From an uncultured Variovorax sp. (GTDB lineage: Bacteria > Pseudomonadota > Gammaproteobacteria > Burkholderiales > Burkholderiaceae_C), in contig CAIQMJ010000904.1 of NCBI GenBank assembly GCA_903872875.1, positions 1 to 8,732 on the forward strand: DNA of 8,732 nucleotides, in the 5' to 3' direction. Under the pieces are notes generated by a model. That model saw nothing but the letters and a program-made list of their open reading frames with translations. It searched no databases and was not told the origin of the DNA. Of this stretch, positions 1 to 7,321 are shown piece after piece. Position 1 is the stretch's first letter; every line of letters starts with the position of its first letter. The position numbers and the translations under genes are program-made.

Positions 1-1
1 C

Positions 2-40
2 ATCTACGAGGCGCGGCTTCAGGGCCTGCTCGATGCCTGA
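2..40 (+). CDS. C-terminal end of an upstream gene (partial, possibly a response regulator)
   Basis: An open frame enters from the left edge, encodes IYEARLQGLLDA and stops at TGA 38-40. The next gene's ATG (33-35) lies inside it, giving an 8-bp overlap typical of co-translated genes. HisKA_3 kinases are usually encoded beside a NarL/LuxR-type response regulator. The residues IYEARL would fit the end of a LuxR-type DNA-recognition helix, where an I-Y-x-K-L pattern is common. Twelve residues cannot establish a family, so the response-regulator identity is only an inference from context. Confidence 0.4.
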   Translation: MYEARLQGLLDA

Positions 41-1988
41 AGCGTGGGCACGCGTCCTGTGTCTGGTCGCGACCTGCCTCGCGTTCTGGCATCCGCCCGC
101 CCGGGCCGACATGCCTCTGCACATCACGCAGGCCGAGGTCTTGGTCGTTCCCGGCAATGGCTATTCGCCGCCCCCCTACCAGGCCGAGGCCGCCGATCTC
201 CAGGGTGACTGGCGCACAGTCGATCTGCCTCACGCGCTGACACGCCCGCTGCTTCGTCCGGTGGTACGTCCAGGCGAAGGCAGCACGCCCACCGTGGTGA
301 CCTGGTATCGCCTGCGCCTACCGCCATCGGCCGGATCCGGCGACTCGCACTATGTCTACATTCCGCGCTGGAAGACCGACGGCCGGATCGCGGTCTATGG
401 CGACAACCGACTTCTCTATCAATCGCACGCCAACGAACTCTGGAACGGCGCGAACATACCGCTGTGGATTCCGCTGGCCGACACAGCTGGTGCCGTACCG
501 CCCCGCACGATCCTGTTGCGCATCGAACGCCCGCGCGATGCCGGCGGTGGCATCTCTTCGGTATGGGTCGGACCCGAGAATGGCCTGAGCGGCCGCTACC
601 TGCTGCGCTATCTGCTGCAGGTGCGCCTGCCCTCCATGAGCAGTGCCGCGTTTCTGGCGGTGGGGCTGTTTGCGCTGTTCGTGTGGTTCCGGCTGCGCAG
701 CGAAGTGGTGTTCCTGCTGTTCTTCGCCATGTCGGTCGCTTCGTTCCTGCGGACCTTGCAGTTTCACGTGGGTCAGGACAGGCTGCCGATCTCCGACGGG
801 TGGTTCACGTGGATGACGATCAACTCGTTGTGCTGGATGCTGCTCGTCACCCACTACTTCTTCAATTACCTGCATCGCAGGCCCATGCCCTGGTTGAATC
901 GCTTCGTCGATGGCGCCACGATATGCCTTGGCATCGTCACGCTGCCCGTGTTCGCGAATCGGCTCGACGCCTATGCCCTCTCGCCCCTGGCCTACGTGGT
1001 CCTGCTGGGGCTCGGAGCCCTGGTCGCCGGGATCGGCAGCTTTCAATCGCGCCAGGCCTGGTCTCGCGACGGCATGCTGGTCAGCGCCTGGGCGTGGATG
1101 GGCATGCTCGTGGGCGGACATGACTGGTTGCTGCAGAACAACCACATCGACATCGAGAGCATCTATCTGGGTCCGTACACCAACATCGGCGCCTTTCTGA
1201 TCTTCATGCACATCGTCTTCCGTCGCTACCTGGCGGCCAACGAAGGTGTGCGGCAGGCCAACGCGAGTCTTCAGTCCCGCCTGCAGGCGCGGGAAGACGA
1301 GCTGCTGCAAAGCCACCAGCGCCTGCGCGAAATTGCGCACCGGCAGACGCTCAGCAACGAGCGCCAGCGCCTGATGCAGGACATGCACGATGGCATGGGC
1401 TCTTCATTGCTCACTGCGTTGCTGGCGGTCGAAAAAGGCCGGATCGACGGCTCGATGGTGGCCGAGGTGCTCAAGGGTTGCATCGACGACCTGAAGCTGA
1501 CGATCGATTCCATGGAACCGATGCAGGCGGACCTGCTCCTGCTGCTGGCCACGCTGCGGTTTCGCCTGGGGCCGCGGCTGGAAAGCGCCGGCATCCGATT
1601 GCGCTGGGAGGTGGAAAGCGTGCCCGCGCTCGACTGGCTCGACCCGCGCAACGCGTTGCATGTCCTGCGCATACTGCAGGAGGCCTTCACCAACATCATC
1701 AAGCACACGCATGCCACGGAAATCCGGGTGGCGACCGCCACCGTCGGCGACCGTGTGCTCGTGACGGTCACCGACAACGGCCAGGGCTTCTCGGTCGAGA
1801 AGGGCATCGACAGCCCCGGCAAGGGGCTGGGCAACCAGATTCGCCGGGCTGCTTCGATCGGAGCGGAAATACATTGGGACTCCGACACCACGGGTACACG
1901 TCTGAGCTTGCGTTTGCCCGTCACCACGGGCCGGGAAGCGAATTCGGCAGCGTTGCAGGCGGTCCGCAAGCCGGCGCCCGCTTCCTGA
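33..1988 (+). CDS. 7TMR-DISM-type membrane sensor histidine kinase (NarX/HPK7 class)
   Basis: This 651-aa sensor kinase should sense an external or membrane signal and phosphorylate a response regulator. Residues 1-25 look like a signal peptide ending in ARA. Residues about 27-195 form a periplasmic, beta-rich domain with the WYRLRLP and later YIPRW...VYGDN pattern of a galactose-binding-like (DISMED2-like) fold. About seven hydrophobic segments follow (near 203-222, 225-242, 256-278, 292-310, 316-336, 345-362 and 378-398), then a probable coiled coil (about 400-440). The HisKA_3 motif ERQRLMQDMHDGMGSSLL carries the likely phospho-acceptor H452. The ATPase domain shows the N box around N554 (LQEAFTNIIKH), G1 at D581 (DNGQGF) and G2 at 596-601 (GKGLGN), so it looks catalytically intact. 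The start is chosen because ATG 33 overlaps the preceding stop and precedes a good signal peptide. The ligand cannot be told from sequence. The closing 20 residues after the ATPase are low-complexity. Confidence 0.93.
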   Translation: MPEAWARVLCLVATCLAFWHPPARADMPLHITQAEVLVVPGNGYSPPPYQAEAADLQGDWRTVDLPHALTRPLLRPVVRPGEGSTPTVVTWYRLRLPPSAGSGDSHYVYIPRWKTDGRIAVYGDNRLLYQSHANELWNGANIPLWIPLADTAGAVPPRTILLRIERPRDAGGGISSVWVGPENGLSGRYLLRYLLQVRLPSMSSAAFLAVGLFALFVWFRLRSEVVFLLFFAMSVASFLRTLQFHVGQDRLPISDGWFTWMTINSLCWMLLVTHYFFNYLHRRPMPWLNRFVDGATICLGIVTLPVFANRLDAYALSPLAYVVLLGLGALVAGIGSFQSRQAWSRDGMLVSAWAWMGMLVGGHDWLLQNNHIDIESIYLGPYTNIGAFLIFMHIVFRRYLAANEGVRQANASLQSRLQAREDELLQSHQRLREIAHRQTLSNERQRLMQDMHDGMGSSLLTALLAVEKGRIDGSMVAEVLKGCIDDLKLTIDSMEPMQADLLLLLATLRFRLGPRLESAGIRLRWEVESVPALDWLDPRNALHVLRILQEAFTNIIKHTHATEIRVATATVGDRVLVTVTDNGQGFSVEKGIDSPGKGLGNQIRRAASIGAEIHWDSDTTGTRLSLRLPVTTGREANSAALQAVRKPAPAS

Positions 1989-2156
1989 CGCGAACACGAC
2001 GGCACGTCCGCCGCAGGGACAAGCGCAGTTCGCCGGAAGCGCCCGCCTGTGCGCCTGGCCCACCCGCTTGCTGGATCGTCGAGGATCTTTGCACGATCGT
2101 CCGGCGCACGCAGCGCGGGGGAGACAAGCGGCCATCGGCTGTCTAAGCTCTCGTCC

Positions 2157-3122
2157 ATGCTGACCTACACCGCCCCTATCTCGCGCGCCGAGCGCCCGCT
2201 CGATCAGATGCAGACAACGGTCATGCGGGCGGAACTCGCCGCGATCATCGATCGCCTGACCCGCGTCGACGGTGCACGCGAGACGGCCATACCGCGCCTC
2301 TCGCTGGCGCGTGCATCGCAATCCCAGCACCCCGTCCACACCATGCACGAGCCGGCCTTCTGCATGCTGGCGCAGGGCAGCAAGCGTGTGCTGCTGGGCG
2401 AGGAGGTCTATGTCTACGACAACAACCGTTACCTCGTGGTGGCGCAGAACCTGCCGGTGTCAGGCCAGGTGATCGACGCATCGCCGGAGGCTCCGTACCT
2501 CGGCCTGCGGCTGGGCTTCGACGTGAAGGAGATCGCTGCGCTCGCGCTTGAATTCGGGCTCGGCGATACCCACACGACACATGCCTCGCGGCGCGGCCTC
2601 TTCACCGACGAGTTGTCCCCGACGCTGCTCGATCCGCTGCTGCGCCTGGTCAGGCTGCTCGACTCGCCGGAGGATGCCGCGGCACTGGCACCGCTGTATG
2701 CACGCGAGATCCTCTACCGCCTGCTGAAGTCGCCCGACGGCTGGCGGCTGGCGCAGATGGCCCTGGTCGACAGCCAGAGCCAGCGGATCGCCCAGGCCAT
2801 CGGCATCCTGTCGCAGCGCTTCCGCGAACCGCTGCGCATCGAAGACCTGGCCGACCGGGTTCACATGAGCGTGTCGTCGCTGCATCAGCACTTCAAGGCA
2901 GTCACGTCGATGACGCCCCTGCAGTTCCAGAAGCAGTTGCGGCTGCAGGAGTCGCGCCGGATCATGATCAGCGAGCACATCGATGCGGCCACGGCCGGGC
3001 ACCGCGTAGGCTACGAAAGCCAGTCGCAATTCAACCGCGAGTACAGCCGCTTCTTCGGCCTGCCGCCCGCACGCGACATCAAGCGTCTGCGCGAACTCCA
3101 GCTGGGCAGCGCGCCGACCTGA
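2157..3122 (+). CDS. AraC-family transcriptional regulator with AraC_N domain (YqhC-like)
   Basis: This cytoplasmic DNA-binding regulator is 321 aa from ATG 2157. The N-terminal half matches the AraC_N cupin-type domain, seen in residues 44-120 as TAIPRLSLAR, HEPAFCMLAQGSKRVLLGE, NLPVSGQVIDASPEAPYLGLRLG. The C-terminal third is a double helix-turn-helix: LRIEDLADRVHMSVSSLHQHFKAVT (about 227-250), then a conserved linker TPLQFQKQLRLQESRRIM. The second HTH contains VGYESQSQFNREYSRFFGLPPARDI (284-308). The start is uncertain. No clear Shine-Dalgarno precedes 2157, in-frame ATGs follow at 2208 and 2223, and a GTG at 2049 has a GGAAG nine bases upstream but would add a non-conserved leader. Family members usually begin shortly before the RAELAAII segment, so a start in 2157-2223 is favoured. 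E. coli YqhC, with the same N-domain, controls aldehyde-reductase genes, so a role in aldehyde or electrophile stress is possible but inferred. Confidence 0.9.
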   Translation: MLTYTAPISRAERPLDQMQTTVMRAELAAIIDRLTRVDGARETAIPRLSLARASQSQHPVHTMHEPAFCMLAQGSKRVLLGEEVYVYDNNRYLVVAQNLPVSGQVIDASPEAPYLGLRLGFDVKEIAALALEFGLGDTHTTHASRRGLFTDELSPTLLDPLLRLVRLLDSPEDAAALAPLYAREILYRLLKSPDGWRLAQMALVDSQSQRIAQAIGILSQRFREPLRIEDLADRVHMSVSSLHQHFKAVTSMTPLQFQKQLRLQESRRIMISEHIDAATAGHRVGYESQSQFNREYSRFFGLPPARDIKRLRELQLGSAPT

Positions 3123-3194
3123 CGGCGCCGAAGCCCGCTCCTTCGCGCTGGTGGCAGCGCGTCAACAAAGCCGCCCTTTCATCTGCCAGCACCG

Positions 3195-3206
3195 CGCACC
3201 GGTGCG
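3195..3206. promoter_or_regulatory. Perfect 12-bp palindrome CGCACCGGTGCG upstream of the cyclophilin-like gene
   Basis: The sequence CGCACCGGTGCG is exactly self-complementary and ends 49 bp before the ATG of the next gene, within the 133-bp gap after the AraC-family gene. It could be an operator or the stem of a small hairpin. In such GC-rich DNA a 12-bp palindrome can also arise by chance, and no clear promoter boxes accompany it. Confidence 0.25.
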
Positions 3207-3255
3207 ACGAGCGGCGCACGTCCGTTCGACCGGCCCGCACACATCGAGGACAACC

Positions 3256-3735
3256 ATGAAGATCCATCTGAAACTGGACGGCAAGGTCATTGCTGCCACC
3301 CTGGCGGACAGCGAAGCGGCCCGCGCATTCGCCGCGATGCTCCCGCTGACGCTCACGCTGCACGACCTGTTCGGCCGGGAGAAATTCGGCGCACTGCCTG
3401 CCGCACTACCCGGCGCGATACCGCGCGCAGCGACACGGACGAGGGACTGCGGGCCGGGCGACATCATCTGCTGGTCGGCAGGGCCGGACCTCGCCGTCTT
3501 CCACGGACCCGAGCGCAAGGCCGTCACCGGCGGTTTCCACGTACTTGGCAAGCTCGACGAGAGCGCGGAGGCCCTTGCCGTGGCGGGACCACTGGAGGTG
3601 AGCATCGAAAAAGCCATCCACCCCGAAGCGGACGGCGATGACGGCCACGGCCCGCCGTCGGCTCACCTGGCAGGGGGCTGCGACAGAACCCACGCGGCGA
3701 GCAACCGGGACTCGGCCTCGGTCATCCGCGGTTGA
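3256..3735 (+). CDS. Cyclophilin-like-fold protein with an extended C-terminal tail
   Basis: This is a 159-aa, probably cytoplasmic protein with no signal peptide. ATG 3256 is preceded by GAGGA at 3246-3250, a good ribosome-binding site. Residues 1-120 resemble the bacterial cyclophilin-like family (Cyclophil_like2 type): MKIHLKLDGKVIAATL, then AARAFAAMLPLTLTLHDLFGREKFGALP. This is followed by GDIICWSAGPDLAVFHGP and VLGKLDESAEALAVAGPLEVSIEKA. The family has the fold of peptidyl-prolyl isomerases, but activity is generally unproven and the function of this protein is unknown. Homologues normally end near the VSIEKA strand. Here some 39 residues (121-159, rich in H, D, G, A and S) are added, and about the last 23 lie antisense to the end of the convergent cytochrome gene. 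The gene lies 133 bp downstream of the AraC-family gene on the same strand, so it may be that regulator's target. Confidence 0.8.
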   Translation: MKIHLKLDGKVIAATLADSEAARAFAAMLPLTLTLHDLFGREKFGALPAALPGAIPRAATRTRDCGPGDIICWSAGPDLAVFHGPERKAVTGGFHVLGKLDESAEALAVAGPLEVSIEKAIHPEADGDDGHGPPSAHLAGGCDRTHAASNRDSASVIRG

Positions 3736-4010
3736 CGCGGCATGATCACCCTCCCCCATTCGCCGACGCTCCCACCCCGAATCCGCGCCGCCGTCCGCAT
3801 GGGCGCCTCGGGGTCGTTCCGATAACGCTCGGCGATCTGCGCAAAGCCTGGGCCGACCTGCTTGCGAACCATCCCGTGGCATGACATGCAGCCGTAGGTA
3901 CTGCTCAGCTGCAGGACGTCCGACGGCTCGGCGGCGTTGGCGGCGACGGCGCCAACGGCCATCAACGTGTAGAGAACGGCCTTGCGCCATGCCTTCGATT
4001 GCTTCTGCAT
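3663..4010 (-). CDS. Small periplasmic class I c-type cytochrome (c551-like)
   Basis: This 115-aa electron carrier is probably exported. Residues 1-27 have a basic start (MQKQSKAWRK), a hydrophobic core and an ANA-A cleavage site. The haem-binding motif is CMSCH at 41-45, preceded by TYGC. GPGFAQIAERYRND and the axial methionine region WGRVIMPRQP, with M90 the likely sixth ligand, are typical of small c551/c552-like cytochromes. The C-terminal helix ESRLLAAWVLS completes the fold. The frame is open further upstream to 4121, but 4010 starts exactly at the signal peptide. It follows leuD on the same strand after 37 bp, so it may be the last gene of the lyase-leuC-leuD operon, although its ribosome-binding site is weak. 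Its stop overlaps the end of the convergent cyclophilin-like gene by 73 bp. Electron donor and acceptor are not shown by the context. Confidence 0.87.
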   Translation of the reverse strand: MQKQSKAWRKAVLYTLMAVGAVAANAAEPSDVLQLSSTYGCMSCHGMVRKQVGPGFAQIAERYRNDPEAPMRTAARIRGGSVGEWGRVIMPRQPRMTEAESRLLAAWVLSQPPAR

Positions 4011-4047
4011 GTCCGGATTGGACCATGCAGGCCGGCGCGGTGGCGAG

Positions 4048-4695
4048 CTAGCGCAGGTCCGCGAAGACCCACGGCTCGACGGCAAGGCGCCGCTTCTCGT
4101 AGGCCTCGATCTCCGTGGCACGCGCCAGCGTCAGGCCGACGTCGTCCAGCCCGTTCAGCAGGCGGTGCTTGCGGAAGGGGTCGATGCCGAAGCCGAGCGT
4201 CCGGCCATCCGGCCGGGTCACGGTCTGGTTCGACAGATCGACGTGCAACCGGAAGCCCGGCGCCGCCGCCACGTCGGCGAACAGCGCGTCGATCTCACGC
4301 GCGGCCAGCACGATGGGCAGCATCCCGTTCTTCAGGCAGTTGCCGTGGAAGATGTCGGCGAAGCTGGGCGCGATCAGCACGCGGATGCCCCAGTCGTGCA
4401 GCGCCCACGGCGCATGCTCGCGGCTGGACCCGCAGCCGAAGTTGGCCCGCGCGAGCAGGATGCTGGCGCCCTGGTAGCGCGGCTGGTTCAGCACGAAGCC
4501 CGGGGTCGGCGAGCGCGTCGACACGTCCTGCCCCGGCTCGCCGTGGTCGAGGTAGCGCCACTCGTCGAACAGGTTCGGGCCGAAGCCGGTGCGCCGGATC
4601 GACTTCATGAACTGCTTCGGGATGATGGCGTCGGTGTCGACGTTGGCGCGGTCTATCGGCACGACCAGCCCGTCCAGCGAGATGAAGGGTTCCAT
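4048..4695 (-). CDS. leuD: 3-isopropylmalate dehydratase small subunit family (LeuD)
   Basis: This 215-aa cytoplasmic swivel-domain subunit has the usual family length. It pairs with LeuC to isomerise 2- to 3-isopropylmalate, or in paralogues to hydrate similar branched acids such as citraconate or dimethylmaleate. Conserved stretches are [25 protein letters not shown] (10-33), [15 protein letters not shown] (36-50) and the signature [15 protein letters not shown] (85-99). [23 protein letters not shown] (108-130) and [14 protein letters not shown] (177-190) follow. No truncation is visible. Its ATG overlaps the leuC stop in TGATG, indicating translational coupling and a stoichiometric complex. 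No leuB follows; the next gene on the strand is a cytochrome c. True leucine biosynthesis and a catabolic paralogue cannot be separated from this sequence alone. Confidence 0.93.
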   Translation of the reverse strand: MEPFISLDGLVVPIDRANVDTDAIIPKQFMKSIRRTGFGPNLFDEWRYLDHGEPGQDVSTRSPTPGFVLNQPRYQGASILLARANFGCGSSREHAPWALHDWGIRVLIAPSFADIFHGNCLKNGMLPIVLAAREIDALFADVAAAPGFRLHVDLSNQTVTRPDGRTLGFGIDPFRKHRLLNGLDDVGLTLARATEIEAYEKRRLAVEPWVFADLR

Positions 4696-6131
4696 CACGC
4701 GGCCTCCAGCGCCATGACCGATGCCGGGTCCGCGAAGTGCCCGGCGATCGCGGTCGCCGCGGCCATTGCCGGGCTGACCAGATGGCTGCGACCACCTGCA
4801 CCCTGGCGGCCTTCGAAATTCCGGTTCGACGTGGAAGCACAGCGCTCGCCCGGCGCCAGCCGATCGTCGTTCATGCCCAGGCACATCGAGCAGCCGGGCT
4901 CGCGCCATTCGAAGCCGGCGTCGATGAAGATCCGGTCCAGCCCTTCGGCCTCGGCCTGCGCCTTGACGAGGCCCGAGCCGGGCACCGCCAGCGCGAGCGC
5001 GATCGACGGCGCGATGCGGCGCCCGCGCAGCACCGCGGCCGCCGCGCGGAAATCCTCGATGCGCGCGTTGGTGCAGGAGCCGATGAAAATCTTCTGCGGC
5101 CGGATGTCGGCCATCGGCGTGCCGGCCTCGAGCCCCATGTAGGCCAGCGCGCGGCGCATGTCCTCGCGCTTCACGGGGTCGCGCTCGCCGGCCGGGTCGG
5201 GCACCCGGCCGGCGACCGGCACGACCATCTCGGGCGAGGTGCCCCAGGTCACCATCGGCACGATGTCCGCCGCGTCGATCTCGACCACGGCATCGAACTG
5301 CGCGCCGGCGTCGCTCGCGAGCGTGCGCCAGTGGGCGACGGCGCGCGTCCAGTCCGCGCCCCGCGGCGCGAACGGGCGGTCCTTCAGGTAGTCGATGGTG
5401 ATGTCGTCCACCGCGATCAGCCCGACGCGCGCGCCCGCCTCGATCGCCATGTTGCAGACCGTCATGCGGCCTTCCATCGACAGCGCGCGGACCGCGCTGC
5501 CGCCGAACTCGATGCCGTAGCCGTTGCCGCCCGCGGTGCCGAGGCGGCCGATGACGTGCAGGATCAGGTCCTTGGCCGTGACGCCCGGCCGCAGTGTGCC
5601 GTCGACCCGCACCAGCATCGCCTTCATCCGGGCGATCGACAGGCACTGCGTCGCGAGCACATGCTCGACCTCGGAGGTGCCGACGCCGAAGGCCAGCGCC
5701 GCGAAGGCACCGTGCGTGCTGGTGTGCGAGTCGCCCGCCACCACGGTCATGCCCGGCAGCGTCGCGCCCTGCTCCGGCCCGATCACATGGATGATTCCCT
5801 GGCGGTGGTCCGCGAGGCCGAATTCGGTCACGCCGAACTCGGCGCAGTTGCGGTCGAGCTGCTCGACCTGGAGCCGCGACAGCGGGTCCGCGATGCCTCC
5901 CGACCGCGCGGTCGTGGGCACGTTGTGGTCGGCCGTGGCGAGCACGCTGCCGGGCCGCCAGGCGCGGCGTCCGGCCAGGCGCAGGCCCTCGAAGGCCTGC
6001 GGGCTCGTGACCTCGTAGACCAGGTGGCGGTCGACGTAGAGCAGCGACGGCCCGTCGTCCGTACCGCATCCGCCGGACCCGTCGACCACATGGCTGTCCC
6101 AGAGCTTCTGCAGCAGCGTGCGCGCGCTCAT
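4695..6131 (-). CDS. leuC: 3-isopropylmalate dehydratase large subunit family (LeuC), 4Fe-4S enzyme
   Basis: This 478-aa aconitase-superfamily catalytic subunit is close to the usual LeuC length. The 4Fe-4S ligands are present: C353 in [11 protein letters not shown], and C414 and C417 in GCSMCLGMN. Other hallmarks are [26 protein letters not shown] (about 30-55), [44 protein letters not shown], and [49 protein letters not shown] lies near the C-terminus. The N-terminal region has a short glycine-rich insertion ([10 protein letters not shown], about 18-27) compared with E. coli LeuC. The start ATG overlaps the lyase stop in ATGA, and the stop overlaps the leuD start in TGATG, so three genes are translationally coupled. 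The reaction is dehydration/rehydration of a branched hydroxy-dicarboxylic acid. The neighbouring HMG-CoA-lyase-type enzyme suggests the substrate may not be isopropylmalate; that is inference. Confidence 0.95.
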   Translation of the reverse strand: MSARTLLQKLWDSHVVDGSGGCGTDDGPSLLYVDRHLVYEVTSPQAFEGLRLAGRRAWRPGSVLATADHNVPTTARSGGIADPLSRLQVEQLDRNCAEFGVTEFGLADHRQGIIHVIGPEQGATLPGMTVVAGDSHTSTHGAFAALAFGVGTSEVEHVLATQCLSIARMKAMLVRVDGTLRPGVTAKDLILHVIGRLGTAGGNGYGIEFGGSAVRALSMEGRMTVCNMAIEAGARVGLIAVDDITIDYLKDRPFAPRGADWTRAVAHWRTLASDAGAQFDAVVEIDAADIVPMVTWGTSPEMVVPVAGRVPDPAGERDPVKREDMRRALAYMGLEAGTPMADIRPQKIFIGSCTNARIEDFRAAAAVLRGRRIAPSIALALAVPGSGLVKAQAEAEGLDRIFIDAGFEWREPGCSMCLGMNDDRLAPGERCASTSNRNFEGRQGAGGRSHLVSPAMAAATAIAGHFADPASVMALEAA

Positions 6132-7120
6132 GCCCGGCTCCCGGCCGGGCGCTGCTGAGGATCGCGCGAACGCACGCCCTCGGGCACCGGATGGCGCCGG
6201 GTCGACGGGCCGGCCTTCAGCACCTGGCCCGGCACCGCGTGCCCGACCAGGCCGGGCATCTGCGCGGCCAGTGCGAGCAGCGCGTCGAGGTCGACGCCGG
6301 TGTCGCAGCCCATCGCCTGGAACATGTGGACCAGGTCTTCCGTGCAGACGTTGCCGCTGGCGCCCGGCGCGAAGGGGCAGCCGCCGAGGCCGCCGAGCGA
6401 GGCATCGAAACGGTCGACGCCCGCATCGAGCGCAGCCAGCGCGTTGGCCAGCCCCATGGCGCGCGTGTCGTGGAAGTGCGCGGTCAGCACGAGCGACGGC
6501 CAGCGGTCCAGGACCGCGGCGCACAAGCGCCCGACCTGCGCCGGATTGGCCATGCCGGTGGTGTCGCACAGCGTGACCCGGCCGATGCCCATGTCGACGA
6601 AGCGCTGCACCAGCGACAGCACCGCGGCCTCGGGCACATCGCCCTCGAACGGACAGCCGAAGGCCGTGGACAGGGACGCGTTGACCTGCGCATGGCCAGC
6701 CGCGAGCGCCACCACCTCGGCGAATTGCGCAAGCGACTGCGCGGGCGTCATCCGCAGGTTCGCGAGGTTGTGGATCTCGCTCGCGGACATCACGAGATTC
6801 AGCTCGTCGACCTTGCAGCCGAGCGCACGTTCCGCACCGCGCATGTTGGGCACCAGCGCCGCGTATTCGACACCGGGCGCGCGCGCGATCTGCCGCATCA
6901 CGGCTTCGGCATCGGCCAGCGCGGGGATCGCCTTGGGCGACGTGAACGACGTGACCTCGATCTTCGCAAGGCCGGTGCGGCTCAGGCCGTCGATCAGCGC
7001 GACCTTCTGTTCGGTCGGAACGAAATGCGGCTCGATCTGGAAGCCGTCGCGCACGGAGACCTCCTGGATGAAGAGGCGTCGCCCTGTGCGGGCGGGCGGG
7101 CGGGATGCGGCTGGCGGCAT
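6128..7120 (-). CDS. Hydroxymethylglutaryl-CoA lyase-family enzyme (DRE-TIM metallolyase)
   Basis: This 330-aa cytoplasmic TIM-barrel lyase has the HMGL-like fold, which cleaves 3-hydroxy-3-methylglutaryl-CoA or related 3-hydroxyacyl-CoAs to acetyl-CoA and a ketoacid. Active-site features are intact: R24-D25 in [12 protein letters not shown]215 and H217 in TAHFHDTR as metal ligands, and the flexible-loop cysteine C248 in [15 protein letters not shown] with N257. [15 protein letters not shown] (148-162) and [13 protein letters not shown] are also typical. The C-terminal ~25 residues are charged and not conserved. ATG 7120 is chosen because GGAG lies five bases upstream. An in-frame ATG at 7153 with AAGG in front is possible, but the best candidate promoter would initiate near 7149, inside that extension. 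It is the first gene of the operon and overlaps leuC by 4 bp. No CoA-transferase or CoA-ligase, which a catabolic pathway would need, is visible in the window. Leucine or branched-chain acid catabolism is one alternative role. Confidence 0.92.
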   Translation of the reverse strand: MPPAASRPPARTGRRLFIQEVSVRDGFQIEPHFVPTEQKVALIDGLSRTGLAKIEVTSFTSPKAIPALADAEAVMRQIARAPGVEYAALVPNMRGAERALGCKVDELNLVMSASEIHNLANLRMTPAQSLAQFAEVVALAAGHAQVNASLSTAFGCPFEGDVPEAAVLSLVQRFVDMGIGRVTLCDTTGMANPAQVGRLCAAVLDRWPSLVLTAHFHDTRAMGLANALAALDAGVDRFDASLGGLGGCPFAPGASGNVCTEDLVHMFQAMGCDTGVDLDALLALAAQMPGLVGHAVPGQVLKAGPSTRRHPVPEGVRSRDPQQRPAGSRA

Positions 7121-7155
7121 GGGGGCTCCGTGATTCCGGTACGTCGATGGCATGG

Positions 7156-7256
7156 ACCTTAGGCGCCGGCCCGCGTGCCGTCAGTCCACCTCCGAGGGGA
7201 CCGTTGCGCTGTCCCGCCGCCGGGGGACTGAACGCGGCGCGAAGCCGATCTACATT
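7156..7256. promoter_or_regulatory. Divergent promoter region with inverted repeat between lyase operon and VOC gene
   Basis: Between the two divergent starts lies an inverted repeat: TCAGTCCACC at 7181-7190 and GGGGGACTGA at 7222-7231. They match in 9 of 10 positions, with half-site centres 41 bp apart, near four helical turns. Each half covers a candidate -35 box. On the + strand CTGAAC (7228-7233) is 17 bp from TACATT (7251-7256). On the - strand CTGACG (7179-7184 read in reverse) is 17 bp from TAAGGT (7156-7161). The -10 boxes are weak (four and three of six), as expected of activator-dependent promoters. A dimeric or tetrameric regulator binding both halves could control both genes; no regulator gene is adjacent. 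This was read by eye and is not proven. Confidence 0.4.
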
Positions 7257-7321
7257 GGTTCGGACAGGGTCCCGGGCCATCCGGCCGACCACGACCCGCC
7301 ACCTCGATCACGGAACACCGC

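Noticed and set aside
318..1388. 356-codon open frame on the - strand opposite the kinase
   Set aside because: Antisense shadow of the kinase gene, with no recognisable domain.
2074..2098. GATCGT ... ACGATC inverted repeat (6-bp arms, 13-bp gap) before the AraC-family gene
   Set aside because: It could be an autoregulatory site, but arms of this size are expected by chance, and no promoter boxes at sensible spacing support it.
2049..2156. GTG start at 2049 adding 36 residues to the AraC-family protein
   Set aside because: A GGAAG lies nine bases before it, but the added residues look non-coding in character and family members lack them. Kept only as an alternative start.
4048..6069. A 673-codon open frame that could suggest an extended LeuD
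   Set aside because: The upstream part is an arginine- and alanine-rich shadow of leuC. Real LeuD similarity begins at ATG 4695 with the expected length.
4737..6158. Long open frame on the + strand opposite leuC
   Set aside because: Its composition (R, A, H and D rich, without motifs) is that of antisense to a high-GC gene, and leuC is certain.
4695..7292. A single 865-codon open frame on the - strand that could suggest a lyase-LeuC fusion
   Set aside because: Only the part after 6131 (LeuC) has family signatures. The part before it is an alternative frame of the lyase gene, whose own frame holds all the conserved lyase motifs. The genes merely overlap by 4 bp.
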